Source of the DNA: CAYZMH01 sp964479445 | GTDB taxonomy: Bacteria; Bacteroidota; Bacteroidia; Bacteroidales; GCA-2748055 | DNA: 34,338 bases | Reading direction: 5' to 3' | NCBI GenBank assembly: GCA_964479445.1 | Contig: CAYZMH010000024.1 | Location: forward strand, 1-34,338 | Part shown: positions 8,856 to 15,928 of the stretch, piece by piece | Layout: every line of letters starts with the position of its first letter | Numbering within the stretch: the first letter of the stretch is position 1 | Made by a program: the position numbers and the translations under genes | The notes under the pieces: generated by a model | Seen by the model: the letters and a program-made list of their open reading frames with translations, nothing else | Told to the model about the DNA's origin: nothing | The model's database searches: none

Positions 8856-8971
8856 TTGCCGCTATGTGCGGTTGTGTTAAGCAGCGTGTCGCGTGCATAT
8901 GTCCTGAAGGTTGAATCATTGATTGAGTGACCTCCCCGGAAGCAGGGATAAACAGTTAGCCGGAACAGGGG

Positions 8972-9625
8972 TTATGGCGGGGTCTCTTCTTCCTCATCGC
9001 CGGTTTTCCAGTAGGGGAACTGATCATCGGGTTCCTCTTCCTCTTCCAGCTCCCAGCTGGGTTTATAGGGTTCTGGTCCCTTGTCCCGGTAGAGTATGGC
9101 AATGGCGATACCGGTGAGAGCCCCCATGAGGTGGCCCTCCCAGGAAATGGTGTAGTCGTATGGGAGCAATCCCCAGATGAGGCTGCCGTAGAGGAATACC
9201 ACCAGCAGGGAGATGGCCATCAGGTGCCGGACCCCGCGAATGACCCCGCTCACGAAAAGAAAAGCAGCCAGTCCGTATATGAGTCCGCTTGCCCCTATAT
9301 GATAGGCTTCCCGTGCCATAATCCATACCAAGCTGTTGGATACCAGGTAGATAAAAAAGAATATTTTATAGGATATCTCCCGGTAGAAATAAAATACCGC
9401 CAGGCTCAGGATGAATACCGGGACCGAATTGTCGAACAGGTGTTTCCAGTCGGCATGGATAAGCGGTGAGAAGAGAATACCGGGCAGTCCCCTCAGGTGC
9501 CGGGGAAATATACCACCCTGGACGAACGACCACTCCATGGAGACTTCAAAAAATTTGATCAGCCACAGCAGGAAGAGGAAGAAGGCCGGGAATACGAGGC
9601 TGTATATGAACCGCTTCTTTTCCAT
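8972..9625 (-). CDS. Rhomboid family intramembrane serine protease
   Basis: A 217-residue membrane protease with about six hydrophobic segments. The conserved HxxxxHxxxN motif of helix 2 is present as HADWKHLFDN (residues about 58-67). The catalytic serine lies in GASG (Ser113), and the catalytic histidine in the last helix (EGHLMGALTG, His165), so the Ser-His dyad is complete. The C-terminal tail (about 190-217) is cytosolic and very acidic, with runs of Glu. The start ATG at 9625 gives a short lysine/arginine N-terminus before helix 1; an upstream extension to 9688 is open but not homologous. Substrates are unknown. The gene is divergent from rmuC. Confidence 0.9.
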   Translation of the reverse strand: MEKKRFIYSLVFPAFFLFLLWLIKFFEVSMEWSFVQGGIFPRHLRGLPGILFSPLIHADWKHLFDNSVPVFILSLAVFYFYREISYKIFFFIYLVSNSLVWIMAREAYHIGASGLIYGLAAFLFVSGVIRGVRHLMAISLLVVFLYGSLIWGLLPYDYTISWEGHLMGALTGIAIAILYRDKGPEPYKPSWELEEEEEPDDQFPYWKTGDEEEETPP

Positions 9626-9693
9626 ACCTGTTGCAAAGGTAATGAAATGATCGGCTCCGGCCAGTTGTCTGACGGGGGCAGTAAGCATAGCAG

Positions 9694-9725
9694 TTTCGGA
9701 CGGAGCCTGATTTTTACTACCTTTA
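9694..9725 (+). promoter_or_regulatory. Putative promoter of rmuC
   Basis: TTTC (9694-9697), 20 nt, then TACCTTTA (9718-9725): 3/4 and 7/8 matches to the Bacteroidota -33 and -7 elements, ending 16 nt before the rmuC ATG. Confidence 0.4.
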
Positions 9726-9741
9726 ACCCAAACGGAAAACT

Positions 9742-11094
9742 ATGAGTGATCTACTCCTGGGTGTATTGATATTGCTGGGTGCAGCGAATCTGCTGGTGCT
9801 GATTTTCAGGCGGAGGGACTCCGGTGAACGTGCTCTTTTTACGGAGCTGGATCAGTCGCTGAGGCGTTCTGAAATACTGCTGGAGCAGTTAACTAAAAGC
9901 ATCAATACTGAGTTTCAGCGGAGCAGGGAAGAGAACTCCAAAATATCACTGGATAACAGGAAGGAGTTATCACGCTCGCTGGAGTCATTTGAGAAGCGCT
10001 TTGAATCAAGTGTCAAGGAGTTCAACGAACTGCAGAAACAAAAATTCGATGACCTGCTGGGAAGACAGTTGCAACAGAACCGTTCGGTGGAAGAGCGCCT
10101 GGAGAAGTTGCGCGAGACCGTTGAGAAGCAGTTGAAGGATATCCAGTCGGATAACAACCAGAAGCTCGAGAAGATGCGCCAGACCGTGGACGAGAAGTTG
10201 CAGGAGACGCTCAAGACCCGGCTGGGAGAGTCGTTCAAGATGGTGAATGATCAGTTGAAGCGTGTCTATGAAGGACTTGGAGATATGCAGAAGCTGGCCA
10301 CCGGAGTGGGTGATCTGAAGAAGGTGCTGAGCAATGTAAAAACCCGGGGGATCCTGGGCGAGGTGCAGCTGGAGCATATCCTGGAGCAGTTCCTCTCTCC
10401 CGAACAATATATCAAGAACGCGCAGATCAAACCGGGAAGCACCGAAAGCGTGGAATTTGCCGTGAAGCTGCCCGGAAAGGACCAGGAGGACAGGGAGGTG
10501 CTGCTTCCCATCGACTCCAAATTCCCGGTGGAGGATTACCAGCGGTTGCTGGAGATGTACGAGTCTATCGACGACTACACCCGGGAAGAGGTGCAGCGCG
10601 GGGAAAACCATTTTATATCGATTGTAAGGAAATCGGCCAGGCTTATCGGCGAAAAATATGTTCAGCCTCCCGCGACCACCAACTTTGCCCTCATGTTTGT
10701 GCCCACCGAAGGACTCTATGCCCAGATCCTGCGGATTACCGGTCTGTTTGAGCAGCTCCAGCGGGAGTACGGGATCACCGTGGTGGGTCCGTCCAACCTG
10801 GTCGCATTTTTAAACAGTCTCCAGATGGGATTCCGCACCCTGGCCGTGCAACGCCGGTCCAGCGAGGTGTGGAAGATCCTGGGTGCGGTGAAGAACGAGT
10901 TCGGCAAATTCGAGGTAGTGCTGAAAAAGGCGCAGTCGCAGATCAATCAGGCCAGCGGGAATATCGATACGCTGGTGGGTACCCGAACGCGCCAGATCCA
11001 GCGCAAACTGAAAGATGTGGAGGACCTTCCCAACACCGAACAGGGCAATCTCCTGGCCCCGCCGGGGGAGGAGGAACCCGAAGAAGAAGAGTGA
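9742..11094 (+). CDS. rmuC: DNA recombination protein RmuC
   Basis: A 450-residue member of the RmuC family, proteins with a nuclease-like core that limit inversion between short inverted repeats. An N-terminal membrane anchor (residues about 3-22, LLLGVLILLGAANLLVLIF) is followed by a long charged coiled coil (about 30-185). The RmuC domain (about 190-425) includes the typical NVKTRGILGEVQLEHILEQ, LPIDSKFPVEDYQRL and FALMFVPTEGLYAQ segments, the last two around the PD-(D/E)XK-like core. The C-terminus is a short polyacidic tail. Length is in the normal range (400-500). It stands alone; the 100-N assembly gap lies downstream. Confidence 0.93.
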   Translation: MSDLLLGVLILLGAANLLVLIFRRRDSGERALFTELDQSLRRSEILLEQLTKSINTEFQRSREENSKISLDNRKELSRSLESFEKRFESSVKEFNELQKQKFDDLLGRQLQQNRSVEERLEKLRETVEKQLKDIQSDNNQKLEKMRQTVDEKLQETLKTRLGESFKMVNDQLKRVYEGLGDMQKLATGVGDLKKVLSNVKTRGILGEVQLEHILEQFLSPEQYIKNAQIKPGSTESVEFAVKLPGKDQEDREVLLPIDSKFPVEDYQRLLEMYESIDDYTREEVQRGENHFISIVRKSARLIGEKYVQPPATTNFALMFVPTEGLYAQILRITGLFEQLQREYGITVVGPSNLVAFLNSLQMGFRTLAVQRRSSEVWKILGAVKNEFGKFEVVLKKAQSQINQASGNIDTLVGTRTRQIQRKLKDVEDLPNTEQGNLLAPPGEEEPEEEE

Positions 11095-11248
11095 TTCACC
11101 CGACCCTACGATCAGGCAGCCACCACCGCCGTTCGACACACCTGCGAATCCATGGTTTACCCCGGGAACCGCGCACTTTTTCCAGCCGGCATCTACAAAC
11201 CCTGTTCGATCTGATGATTAATCCCCGGCCGGTCCGGCAAGCTGTCTT

Positions 11249-11382
11249 TCACCCCATCCTCCAACNNNNNNNNNNNNNNNNNNNNNNNNNNNNNNNNNNN
11301 NNNNNNNNNNNNNNNNNNNNNNNNNNNNNNNNNNNNNNNNNNNNNNNNNNNNNNNNNNNNNNNNNTCACCCCATCCTCCAAC
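11249..11382. repeat. Identical 17-mers on both sides of the scaffold gap
   Basis: TCACCCCATCCTCCAAC occurs at 11249-11265, directly before the Ns, and at 11366-11382, directly after them. Either the two contigs overlap by at least 17 nt and the real gap is zero, or the gap hides a tandem repeat. Confidence 0.9.
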
Positions 11383-11490
11383 CAACCTGTCAACCATTCC
11401 TTCAACCCATCCGGAAGCGTCCCCATGCACCTCTCCGTATTAATAAACAGGAACTAAAAGCACCCCCTGGCTTACAAATCTTAATTTTTT

Positions 11491-11502
11491 GTAAAATTTT
11501 AC
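11491..11502. promoter_or_regulatory. 12-bp palindrome upstream of the ilv promoter
   Basis: GTAAAATTTTAC is a perfect inverted repeat 9 nt upstream of the -33 element of the ilv promoter, in an A/T-rich tract. It could be an activator site or an UP-like element; no family can be assigned. Confidence 0.3.
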
Positions 11503-11511
11503 TTAAAAAGT

Positions 11512-11541
11512 TTTGGTGCATTGTTTTTATCTCTATATTTG
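11512..11541 (+). promoter_or_regulatory. Promoter of the ilv operon
   Basis: TTTG at 11512-11515, an 18-nt spacer, then TATATTTG at 11534-11541, an exact match to both Bacteroidota elements. Transcription should start near 11547, placing the leader-peptide ATG about 17 nt downstream. Confidence 0.7.
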
Positions 11542-11563
11542 ACCCATGTTTAAGAACATAATA

Positions 11564-11629
11564 ATGATGAAAAACCTTCATACCATTCTTCTTCTCGTGG
11601 TGGTGGTCATTCTTGATCGAACGACCTGA
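11564..11629 (+). CDS. ilv operon leader peptide (attenuator peptide)
   Basis: A 21-codon ORF starting ATGATG and ending TGA at 11627-11629. Residues 8-17 read ILLLVVVVIL; in total 2 Ile, 5 Leu and 4 Val make up 11 of 21 residues, and 3 Thr (the isoleucine precursor) are also present. This composition matches the products of the pathway encoded downstream, as in the enterobacterial ilv leader peptides. It lies between a consensus promoter and an intrinsic terminator, and its codons overlap RNA segment 1 of the attenuator. There is no obvious SD, as usual for the phylum. The peptide itself is expected to have no function beyond sensing charged tRNA through ribosome speed. Confidence 0.85.
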   Translation: MMKNLHTILLLVVVVILDRTT

Positions 11630-11692
11630 GGATGGTATATAGGTACATGAATAAAAAACCATTCTCAGCCCGGAGGATGGTTTTTCGCTTTT
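11580..11692 (+). promoter_or_regulatory. ilv transcription attenuator with alternative helices 1:2, 2:3 and 3:4
   Basis: Four RNA segments can be paired. Segment 1 (11580-11590, inside the leader codons) pairs with segment 2 (11628-11638) in 11 bp with two G-U pairs. Segment 2 (11626-11636) pairs with segment 3 (11658-11668) in 11 bp with one G-U: the antiterminator. Segment 3 (11654-11666) pairs with segment 4 (11673-11685) in 13 bp with one G-U: the terminator. Segments 2 and 4 share GAGGATGGT, so they compete for segment 3. A ribosome stalled on Ile/Leu/Val codons covers segment 1 and frees 2 to pair with 3, allowing readthrough; one reaching the stop codon covers 2 and lets the terminator form. 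The geometry is seen; the mechanism is inferred from classical attenuators. Confidence 0.85.
11654..11692 (+). terminator. Attenuator terminator hairpin upstream of ilvD
   Basis: A 13-bp stem AAAAACCATTCTC/GAGGATGGTTTTT with the 6-nt loop AGCCCG, then CGCTTTT. It ends 12 nt before the ilvD ATG. Confidence 0.85.
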
Positions 11693-11704
11693 AATAGAGG
11701 GGTT

Positions 11705-13525
11705 ATGAAACACACGTATCGCAGCAACACAACTACGCAGGGTCGCCGGATGGCCGGAGCAAGAAGCCTCTGGCGCGCCAACGGGATGAAGGAGTCCCAG
11801 ATGGACAAACCGGTATTTGCCATTGTCAACTCGTTCAGTCAGTTTGTCCCCGGTCATGCCCATCTCCACCAGATCGGCCAGCAGGTGAGGCGATTGTTTG
11901 ACCGCAGGGGATACTTTGCTGCCGAATTCAATACCATCGCGGTGGATGACGGGATTGCCATGGGGCATGACGGGATGCTTTATTCGCTGCCGTCACGTGA
12001 CCTGATTGCCGACAGCATTGAATACATGGCCAATGCCCACAAGGTGGATGCCCTGTTTTGCATCAGCAATTGCGACAAGATCACCCCGGGCATGCTGCTG
12101 GCAGCGTTGCGGTTGAATATTCCGGCGGTTTTTGTATCGGGAGGCCCCATGGAGGCGGGTCGGGACGGGGACGAGTCCTATGACCTGATTGATTCCATGG
12201 TGATGGCCGCCGATCCGGAGGTGAGTGATCAGCGGCTCTCGGAGGTTGAAAAGCTGGCCTGTCCTACCTGCGGTTCCTGTTCGGGGATGTTCACTGCCAA
12301 CTCCATGAATTGTCTGAACGAAGCAATTGGCCTGGCCCTGCCGGGGAACGGCACGATCGTGGCCACCCACAAGGAGCGGACGAATCTTTTTGCAAAGGCG
12401 GTGGACCGGCTGATCGAAAATACCGGGGATTATTACGAGAACGGCAACGAGTCGGTCCTTCCCCGCGGCATAGCCACACGGCAAGCCTTTGAGAATGCCA
12501 TGCGGCTTGACATTGCCATGGGGGGATCGACCAACACGGTACTTCATATCCTGGCCATGGCCGAGGAGGCCGGGGTGGATTTCACCATGAAGGATATTGA
12601 TGCGCTATCCCGGGAGACTCCGGTGCTCAGTAAAGTGGCACCCAACTCCTCCTACCATATTGAAGATGTGAACCGTGCAGGCGGGATCATGGGGATCCTG
12701 GCGGAGCTGCACCGGGGCGGATTGTTGCATGGCGATGTGAACCGTGCGGACGGGCTGTCCCTGTCGGAGGCAATTGAAGAGTATGACCTGACGGGTGAGC
12801 CCGGGGAAGATGCCCTGCAGATCTATTCGGCCGCCCCCGGGGGAGGATTCAATCTTTTCATGGGATCCCAGGAGAAACGGTTTGAGGCATTTGACCTGGA
12901 CCGGGCCGGGGGATGCATCCGCAGCCTGGAGCATGCCTACAGTGAAGATGGCGGACTGGCCATCCTGTATGGAAACATTGCGGAGAAGGGGTGTATCGTT
13001 AAGACTGCCGGTGTATCGGATAAGGTTCTGAAATTCAGTGGAAATGCGCGTGTATTTGATTCCCAGGACGATGCGGTGGATGCTATCCTTCACAACCGGG
13101 TGAATTCGGGGGATGTGGTGCTGATCCGTTATGAAGGTCCGAAAGGCGGTCCGGGTATGCAGGAGATGTTGTACCCGACCTCCTACATCAAAGCAAAGAA
13201 ACTGGGTGAAGCGTGTGCCCTTGTGACCGACGGCCGGTTCTCGGGGGGTACTTCCGGGTTGTCGATCGGACATGTTTCCCCGGAAGCTGCAGCCGGTGGT
13301 GCGATCGCCCTGGTACAGGACGGTGACCGGATCACCATTGACATTCCCATGCGAAGCATCCGGCTGGATGTGAGCGACAACGAGTTGCAGGAGCGCAGGG
13401 ATGCGGAAGATAAGAAATCTGGCGGCTGGCGCCCGGAGAGGGACAGGGTCGTTACCAAAGCATTAAAAATGTATGCCAGCATGGTTACCTCGGCAGACCG
13501 GGGTGCGGTGCGGGTTATTGAATAA
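11705..13525 (+). CDS. ilvD: Dihydroxy-acid dehydratase
   Basis: A 606-residue iron-sulfur dehydratase catalysing the third step of isoleucine/valine synthesis: dihydroxy-isovalerate or dihydroxy-methylvalerate to the 2-keto acid. Cluster cysteines are visible in SNCDKITPGM (Cys123) and CPTCGSCSGMF (Cys186/189/192). AVDDGIAMGHDGM (residues about 79-91) holds metal-binding Asp. The C-terminal part has VTDGRFSGGTSGLSIGHVSPEAA. It aligns by eye along its whole length with the long, E. coli-like IlvD (616 residues), which carries a 4Fe-4S cluster, rather than the shorter 2Fe-2S plant type. First gene of the operon, just behind the attenuator; ilvB follows 36 nt after its stop. Confidence 0.97.
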   Translation: MKHTYRSNTTTQGRRMAGARSLWRANGMKESQMDKPVFAIVNSFSQFVPGHAHLHQIGQQVRRLFDRRGYFAAEFNTIAVDDGIAMGHDGMLYSLPSRDLIADSIEYMANAHKVDALFCISNCDKITPGMLLAALRLNIPAVFVSGGPMEAGRDGDESYDLIDSMVMAADPEVSDQRLSEVEKLACPTCGSCSGMFTANSMNCLNEAIGLALPGNGTIVATHKERTNLFAKAVDRLIENTGDYYENGNESVLPRGIATRQAFENAMRLDIAMGGSTNTVLHILAMAEEAGVDFTMKDIDALSRETPVLSKVAPNSSYHIEDVNRAGGIMGILAELHRGGLLHGDVNRADGLSLSEAIEEYDLTGEPGEDALQIYSAAPGGGFNLFMGSQEKRFEAFDLDRAGGCIRSLEHAYSEDGGLAILYGNIAEKGCIVKTAGVSDKVLKFSGNARVFDSQDDAVDAILHNRVNSGDVVLIRYEGPKGGPGMQEMLYPTSYIKAKKLGEACALVTDGRFSGGTSGLSIGHVSPEAAAGGAIALVQDGDRITIDIPMRSIRLDVSDNELQERRDAEDKKSGGWRPERDRVVTKALKMYASMVTSADRGAVRVIE

Positions 13526-13561
13526 CAATTGGAAGAATGGAACCACTTAAATGGCAATGTT

Positions 13562-15295
13562 ATGCAAACACAAACTAAAACCGCCAAGAAAAAAGATGTG
13601 AACGGCACCGAACGAATCACAGGAGCCGAAGCACTGATGCGTTCCCTGATGGAAGAGAAAGTAGACACGATATTCGGTTATATCGGGGGAGCCATCATGC
13701 CTGTTTACGATGCCCTGTATGGGTATGAAGACAGGGTCAATCATGTAATGGTACGCCACGAGCAGGGTGCGGTGCATGCCGCGCAGGGATATGCGCGCAC
13801 GACCCGGAAGCCCGGTATTTGTTTTACCACTTCTGGTCCGGGTGCCACCAACCTGGTGACCGGACTGGCCGATGCGATGCTCGATTCCACCCCGCTTGTA
13901 TGCATCACCGGTCAGGTCGGCGCATCGCTGCTGGGATCGGATGCGTTCCAGGAGACCGATGTGGTGAGTGTTTCCATGCCCATCACCAAGTGGAATTTCC
14001 AGATCACTTCGGCGGAGGAGATCCCGGAAACCATTGCCAAGGCCTTCTTTTTTGCAAACTCGGGACGTCCGGGTCCGGTCCTGATCGACATCACAAAAAA
14101 CGCCCAGTTTGAGGAGGTGGATTTCGAGTACAAAAAAATCAACCGGTTTACCAGTTATGTGCCCAAGCCTATTCCGGATCTCCCGGCCATCGACCGTGCG
14201 GCCGAGTTGATCAACACATCCGAAAAGCCGTTTGTACTGGTCGGACAGGGTGTTTCGATTTCCGGTGCCGAGCAGCAGTTCAGGGAGCTGGTGGAGAAAG
14301 CGGGTCTCCCTGTGGGAAGCACCCTGCACGGACTCTCCTCCTTTCCTTCCAGTCATCCCCTCTTCACCGGGATGCTCGGGATGCACGGAAACTATGCGCC
14401 CAATATCAACACCAACCGGTGCGACCTGCTCATTGCCATAGGGATGCGGTTCGACGACCGGGTGACCGGCAACCTGGAGACCTACGCCAAACAGGCCAGG
14501 GTGATCCATATTGAGATTGATCCCGCGGAGATTGACAAAAACGTAAAGACCGATGTGGCCATTATAGCGGATGCCCGCCAGGCACTTGAATTGCTCATTC
14601 CGAAAGTCAACGAGGCCTCACACACCGAGTGGCTGGAGAGTTTCGATGAGCTGCACCAGGTGGAGCAGGAGAAGGTGATCTCCCATGATGTTCACCCGGC
14701 GGATGATAAGATGCACATGGGAGAGGTGGTGCACCGCATTTCCCAGAAGACCGATGGAGAAGCCATCATCGTAACCGATGTGGGTCAGCACCAGATGGCG
14801 GCTGCCCGGTACTATGAGTACAACAAGAATAATTCGTGGATCTCTTCGGGCGGACTGGGGACCATGGGATTCGGTATCCCGGCGGCCATGGGGGCTGCCC
14901 TGGCCTATCCCGGACGGCCCATCATCTGTTTCGTGGGCGACGGGGGGTTCCAGATGACGCTCCAGGAGCTTGGTACCATCGCGCAATACAACCTCCCGGT
15001 GAAGATCGTGTTGCTGAACAACAACTTCCTGGGGATGGTGCGGCAGTGGCAGGAGCTCTTCTTCAAGAGCCGGTATGCCTCCACCGAGCTGGTCAATCCC
15101 GATTTCCTCCGTATTGCCGATGGTTTCGGTGTACCCGGAAAGAAGATCACCGAGAGGAACGAGCTGGATATCTCTCTGGACGAGCTTCTTGCAGCCGAGG
15201 GTCCGTCCCTGCTGGAAGTTTCGGTCCAGAAAGAAGGAAATATCTTCCCGATGATACCGGCCGGAGGGACTGTCTCTGAAATGCGCCTGGAGTAA
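13562..15295 (+). CDS. ilvB: Acetolactate synthase large subunit
   Basis: A 577-residue thiamine-diphosphate enzyme (AHAS catalytic subunit) that condenses pyruvate with pyruvate or 2-ketobutyrate, the first common step of branched-chain amino acid synthesis. The cofactor-activating glutamate lies in VRHEQGAVHAAQGYAR (Glu67). The ThDP/Mg motif GDGGFQMTLQELGT starts near residue 459 and ends in NNNFLGMVRQWQ. FAD-domain and pyrimidine-binding segments (TSGPGATNLVTG, ITGQV) are in place. The start is set at ATG 13562; the frame is open to a TTG at 13529, which would add 11 unlikely residues. It is followed after 56 nt by the regulatory subunit ilvN, the normal partner. Confidence 0.96.
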   Translation: MQTQTKTAKKKDVNGTERITGAEALMRSLMEEKVDTIFGYIGGAIMPVYDALYGYEDRVNHVMVRHEQGAVHAAQGYARTTRKPGICFTTSGPGATNLVTGLADAMLDSTPLVCITGQVGASLLGSDAFQETDVVSVSMPITKWNFQITSAEEIPETIAKAFFFANSGRPGPVLIDITKNAQFEEVDFEYKKINRFTSYVPKPIPDLPAIDRAAELINTSEKPFVLVGQGVSISGAEQQFRELVEKAGLPVGSTLHGLSSFPSSHPLFTGMLGMHGNYAPNINTNRCDLLIAIGMRFDDRVTGNLETYAKQARVIHIEIDPAEIDKNVKTDVAIIADARQALELLIPKVNEASHTEWLESFDELHQVEQEKVISHDVHPADDKMHMGEVVHRISQKTDGEAIIVTDVGQHQMAAARYYEYNKNNSWISSGGLGTMGFGIPAAMGAALAYPGRPIICFVGDGGFQMTLQELGTIAQYNLPVKIVLLNNNFLGMVRQWQELFFKSRYASTELVNPDFLRIADGFGVPGKKITERNELDISLDELLAAEGPSLLEVSVQKEGNIFPMIPAGGTVSEMRLE

Positions 15296-15351
15296 GGTTC
15301 CGGGTAACCGGTACAGAACATTGGAACAGACACCATTAACACAAAGGAATC

Positions 15352-15912
15352 ATGAAAAAGGAATTTACCATCACCATATTTACAGAGAACAAGATCGGAC
15401 TGTTGCACCGGCTTACCGTTACGTTTACACGGAGGAAGATCAATATTGACAGCCTGAATACCTCGGAATCGGAGGTGGCCGGGATCTACCGGTTCACAAT
15501 CGTGGTCAATATCAGTGAAGACCAGGTAAGGAAGGTGGTCAAGGCGTTGGAAAAGCAGATTGGTGTGCTCAAGGCGTTTTACCATACGGTGGACGAGATC
15601 GTTTACCAGGAGCTGGCGCTTTACAAGGTGCCCACCACGGCTTTTGCGCACGGCGACGATGTGGAGAGCCTGATCAGGAAGCACAACGCCCGGATCCTCA
15701 CCATTGAGCCGGAGTATATCGTCGTGGAGAAGGCGGGGCACAAGGGGGAGACCACCCGTCTTTTTGAAGAGCTGGAGCCTTACGGGATCCTGCAGTTTGC
15801 CAGGTCGGGGCGGATTGCCATGACCAAGCAGATCAAGGAGTTTACCAGTTACCTGAAGGATCTTGAACAGCATCACGACCAGGCACAGGAAGAAGTACTT
15901 ACGTATAATTAA
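15352..15912 (+). CDS. ilvN: Acetolactate synthase small (regulatory) subunit
   Basis: A 186-residue AHAS regulatory subunit. The N-terminal ACT domain (residues about 3-75) begins EFTITIFTENKIGLLHRLTVTFTRRKINIDSLNTSES, the standard valine-sensing fold; the C-terminal half matches the ALS_ss_C domain (LFEELEPYGILQFARSGRIAMTK). It binds IlvB, raises its activity and mediates valine feedback inhibition. The start ATG at 15352 is preceded by AAAGGAATC, a modest SD. It sits 16 nt before ilvC. Enzyme-level feedback here would complement the transcriptional attenuator at the operon front. Confidence 0.93.
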   Translation: MKKEFTITIFTENKIGLLHRLTVTFTRRKINIDSLNTSESEVAGIYRFTIVVNISEDQVRKVVKALEKQIGVLKAFYHTVDEIVYQELALYKVPTTAFAHGDDVESLIRKHNARILTIEPEYIVVEKAGHKGETTRLFEELEPYGILQFARSGRIAMTKQIKEFTSYLKDLEQHHDQAQEEVLTYN

Positions 15913-15928
15913 AAGTGAATAAACAACC

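Larger units (their letters stand above)
11095..11511. other. Non-coding region with 100-N scaffold gap and C/A-rich repeat-like DNA
   Basis: About 417 bp including 100 undetermined bases (11266-11365). The flanks of the gap are C/A-rich on the plus strand and carry short CAACC/CACCCCATCC reiterations up to about 11420. Nothing between rmuC and the ilv promoter looks like a gene; ORFs crossing the Ns are meaningless. A perfect palindrome, GTAAAATTTTAC, lies at 11491-11502. Confidence 0.7.

Noticed and set aside
11193..11561. ORFs running through the 100 Ns on both strands.
   Set aside because: They exist only because N codons are read as open; the flanks have no coding similarity.
13529..13561. 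TTG start extending ilvB by 11 residues.
   Set aside because: The extension has no similarity to IlvB, and the ATG at 13562 gives a normal N-terminus.
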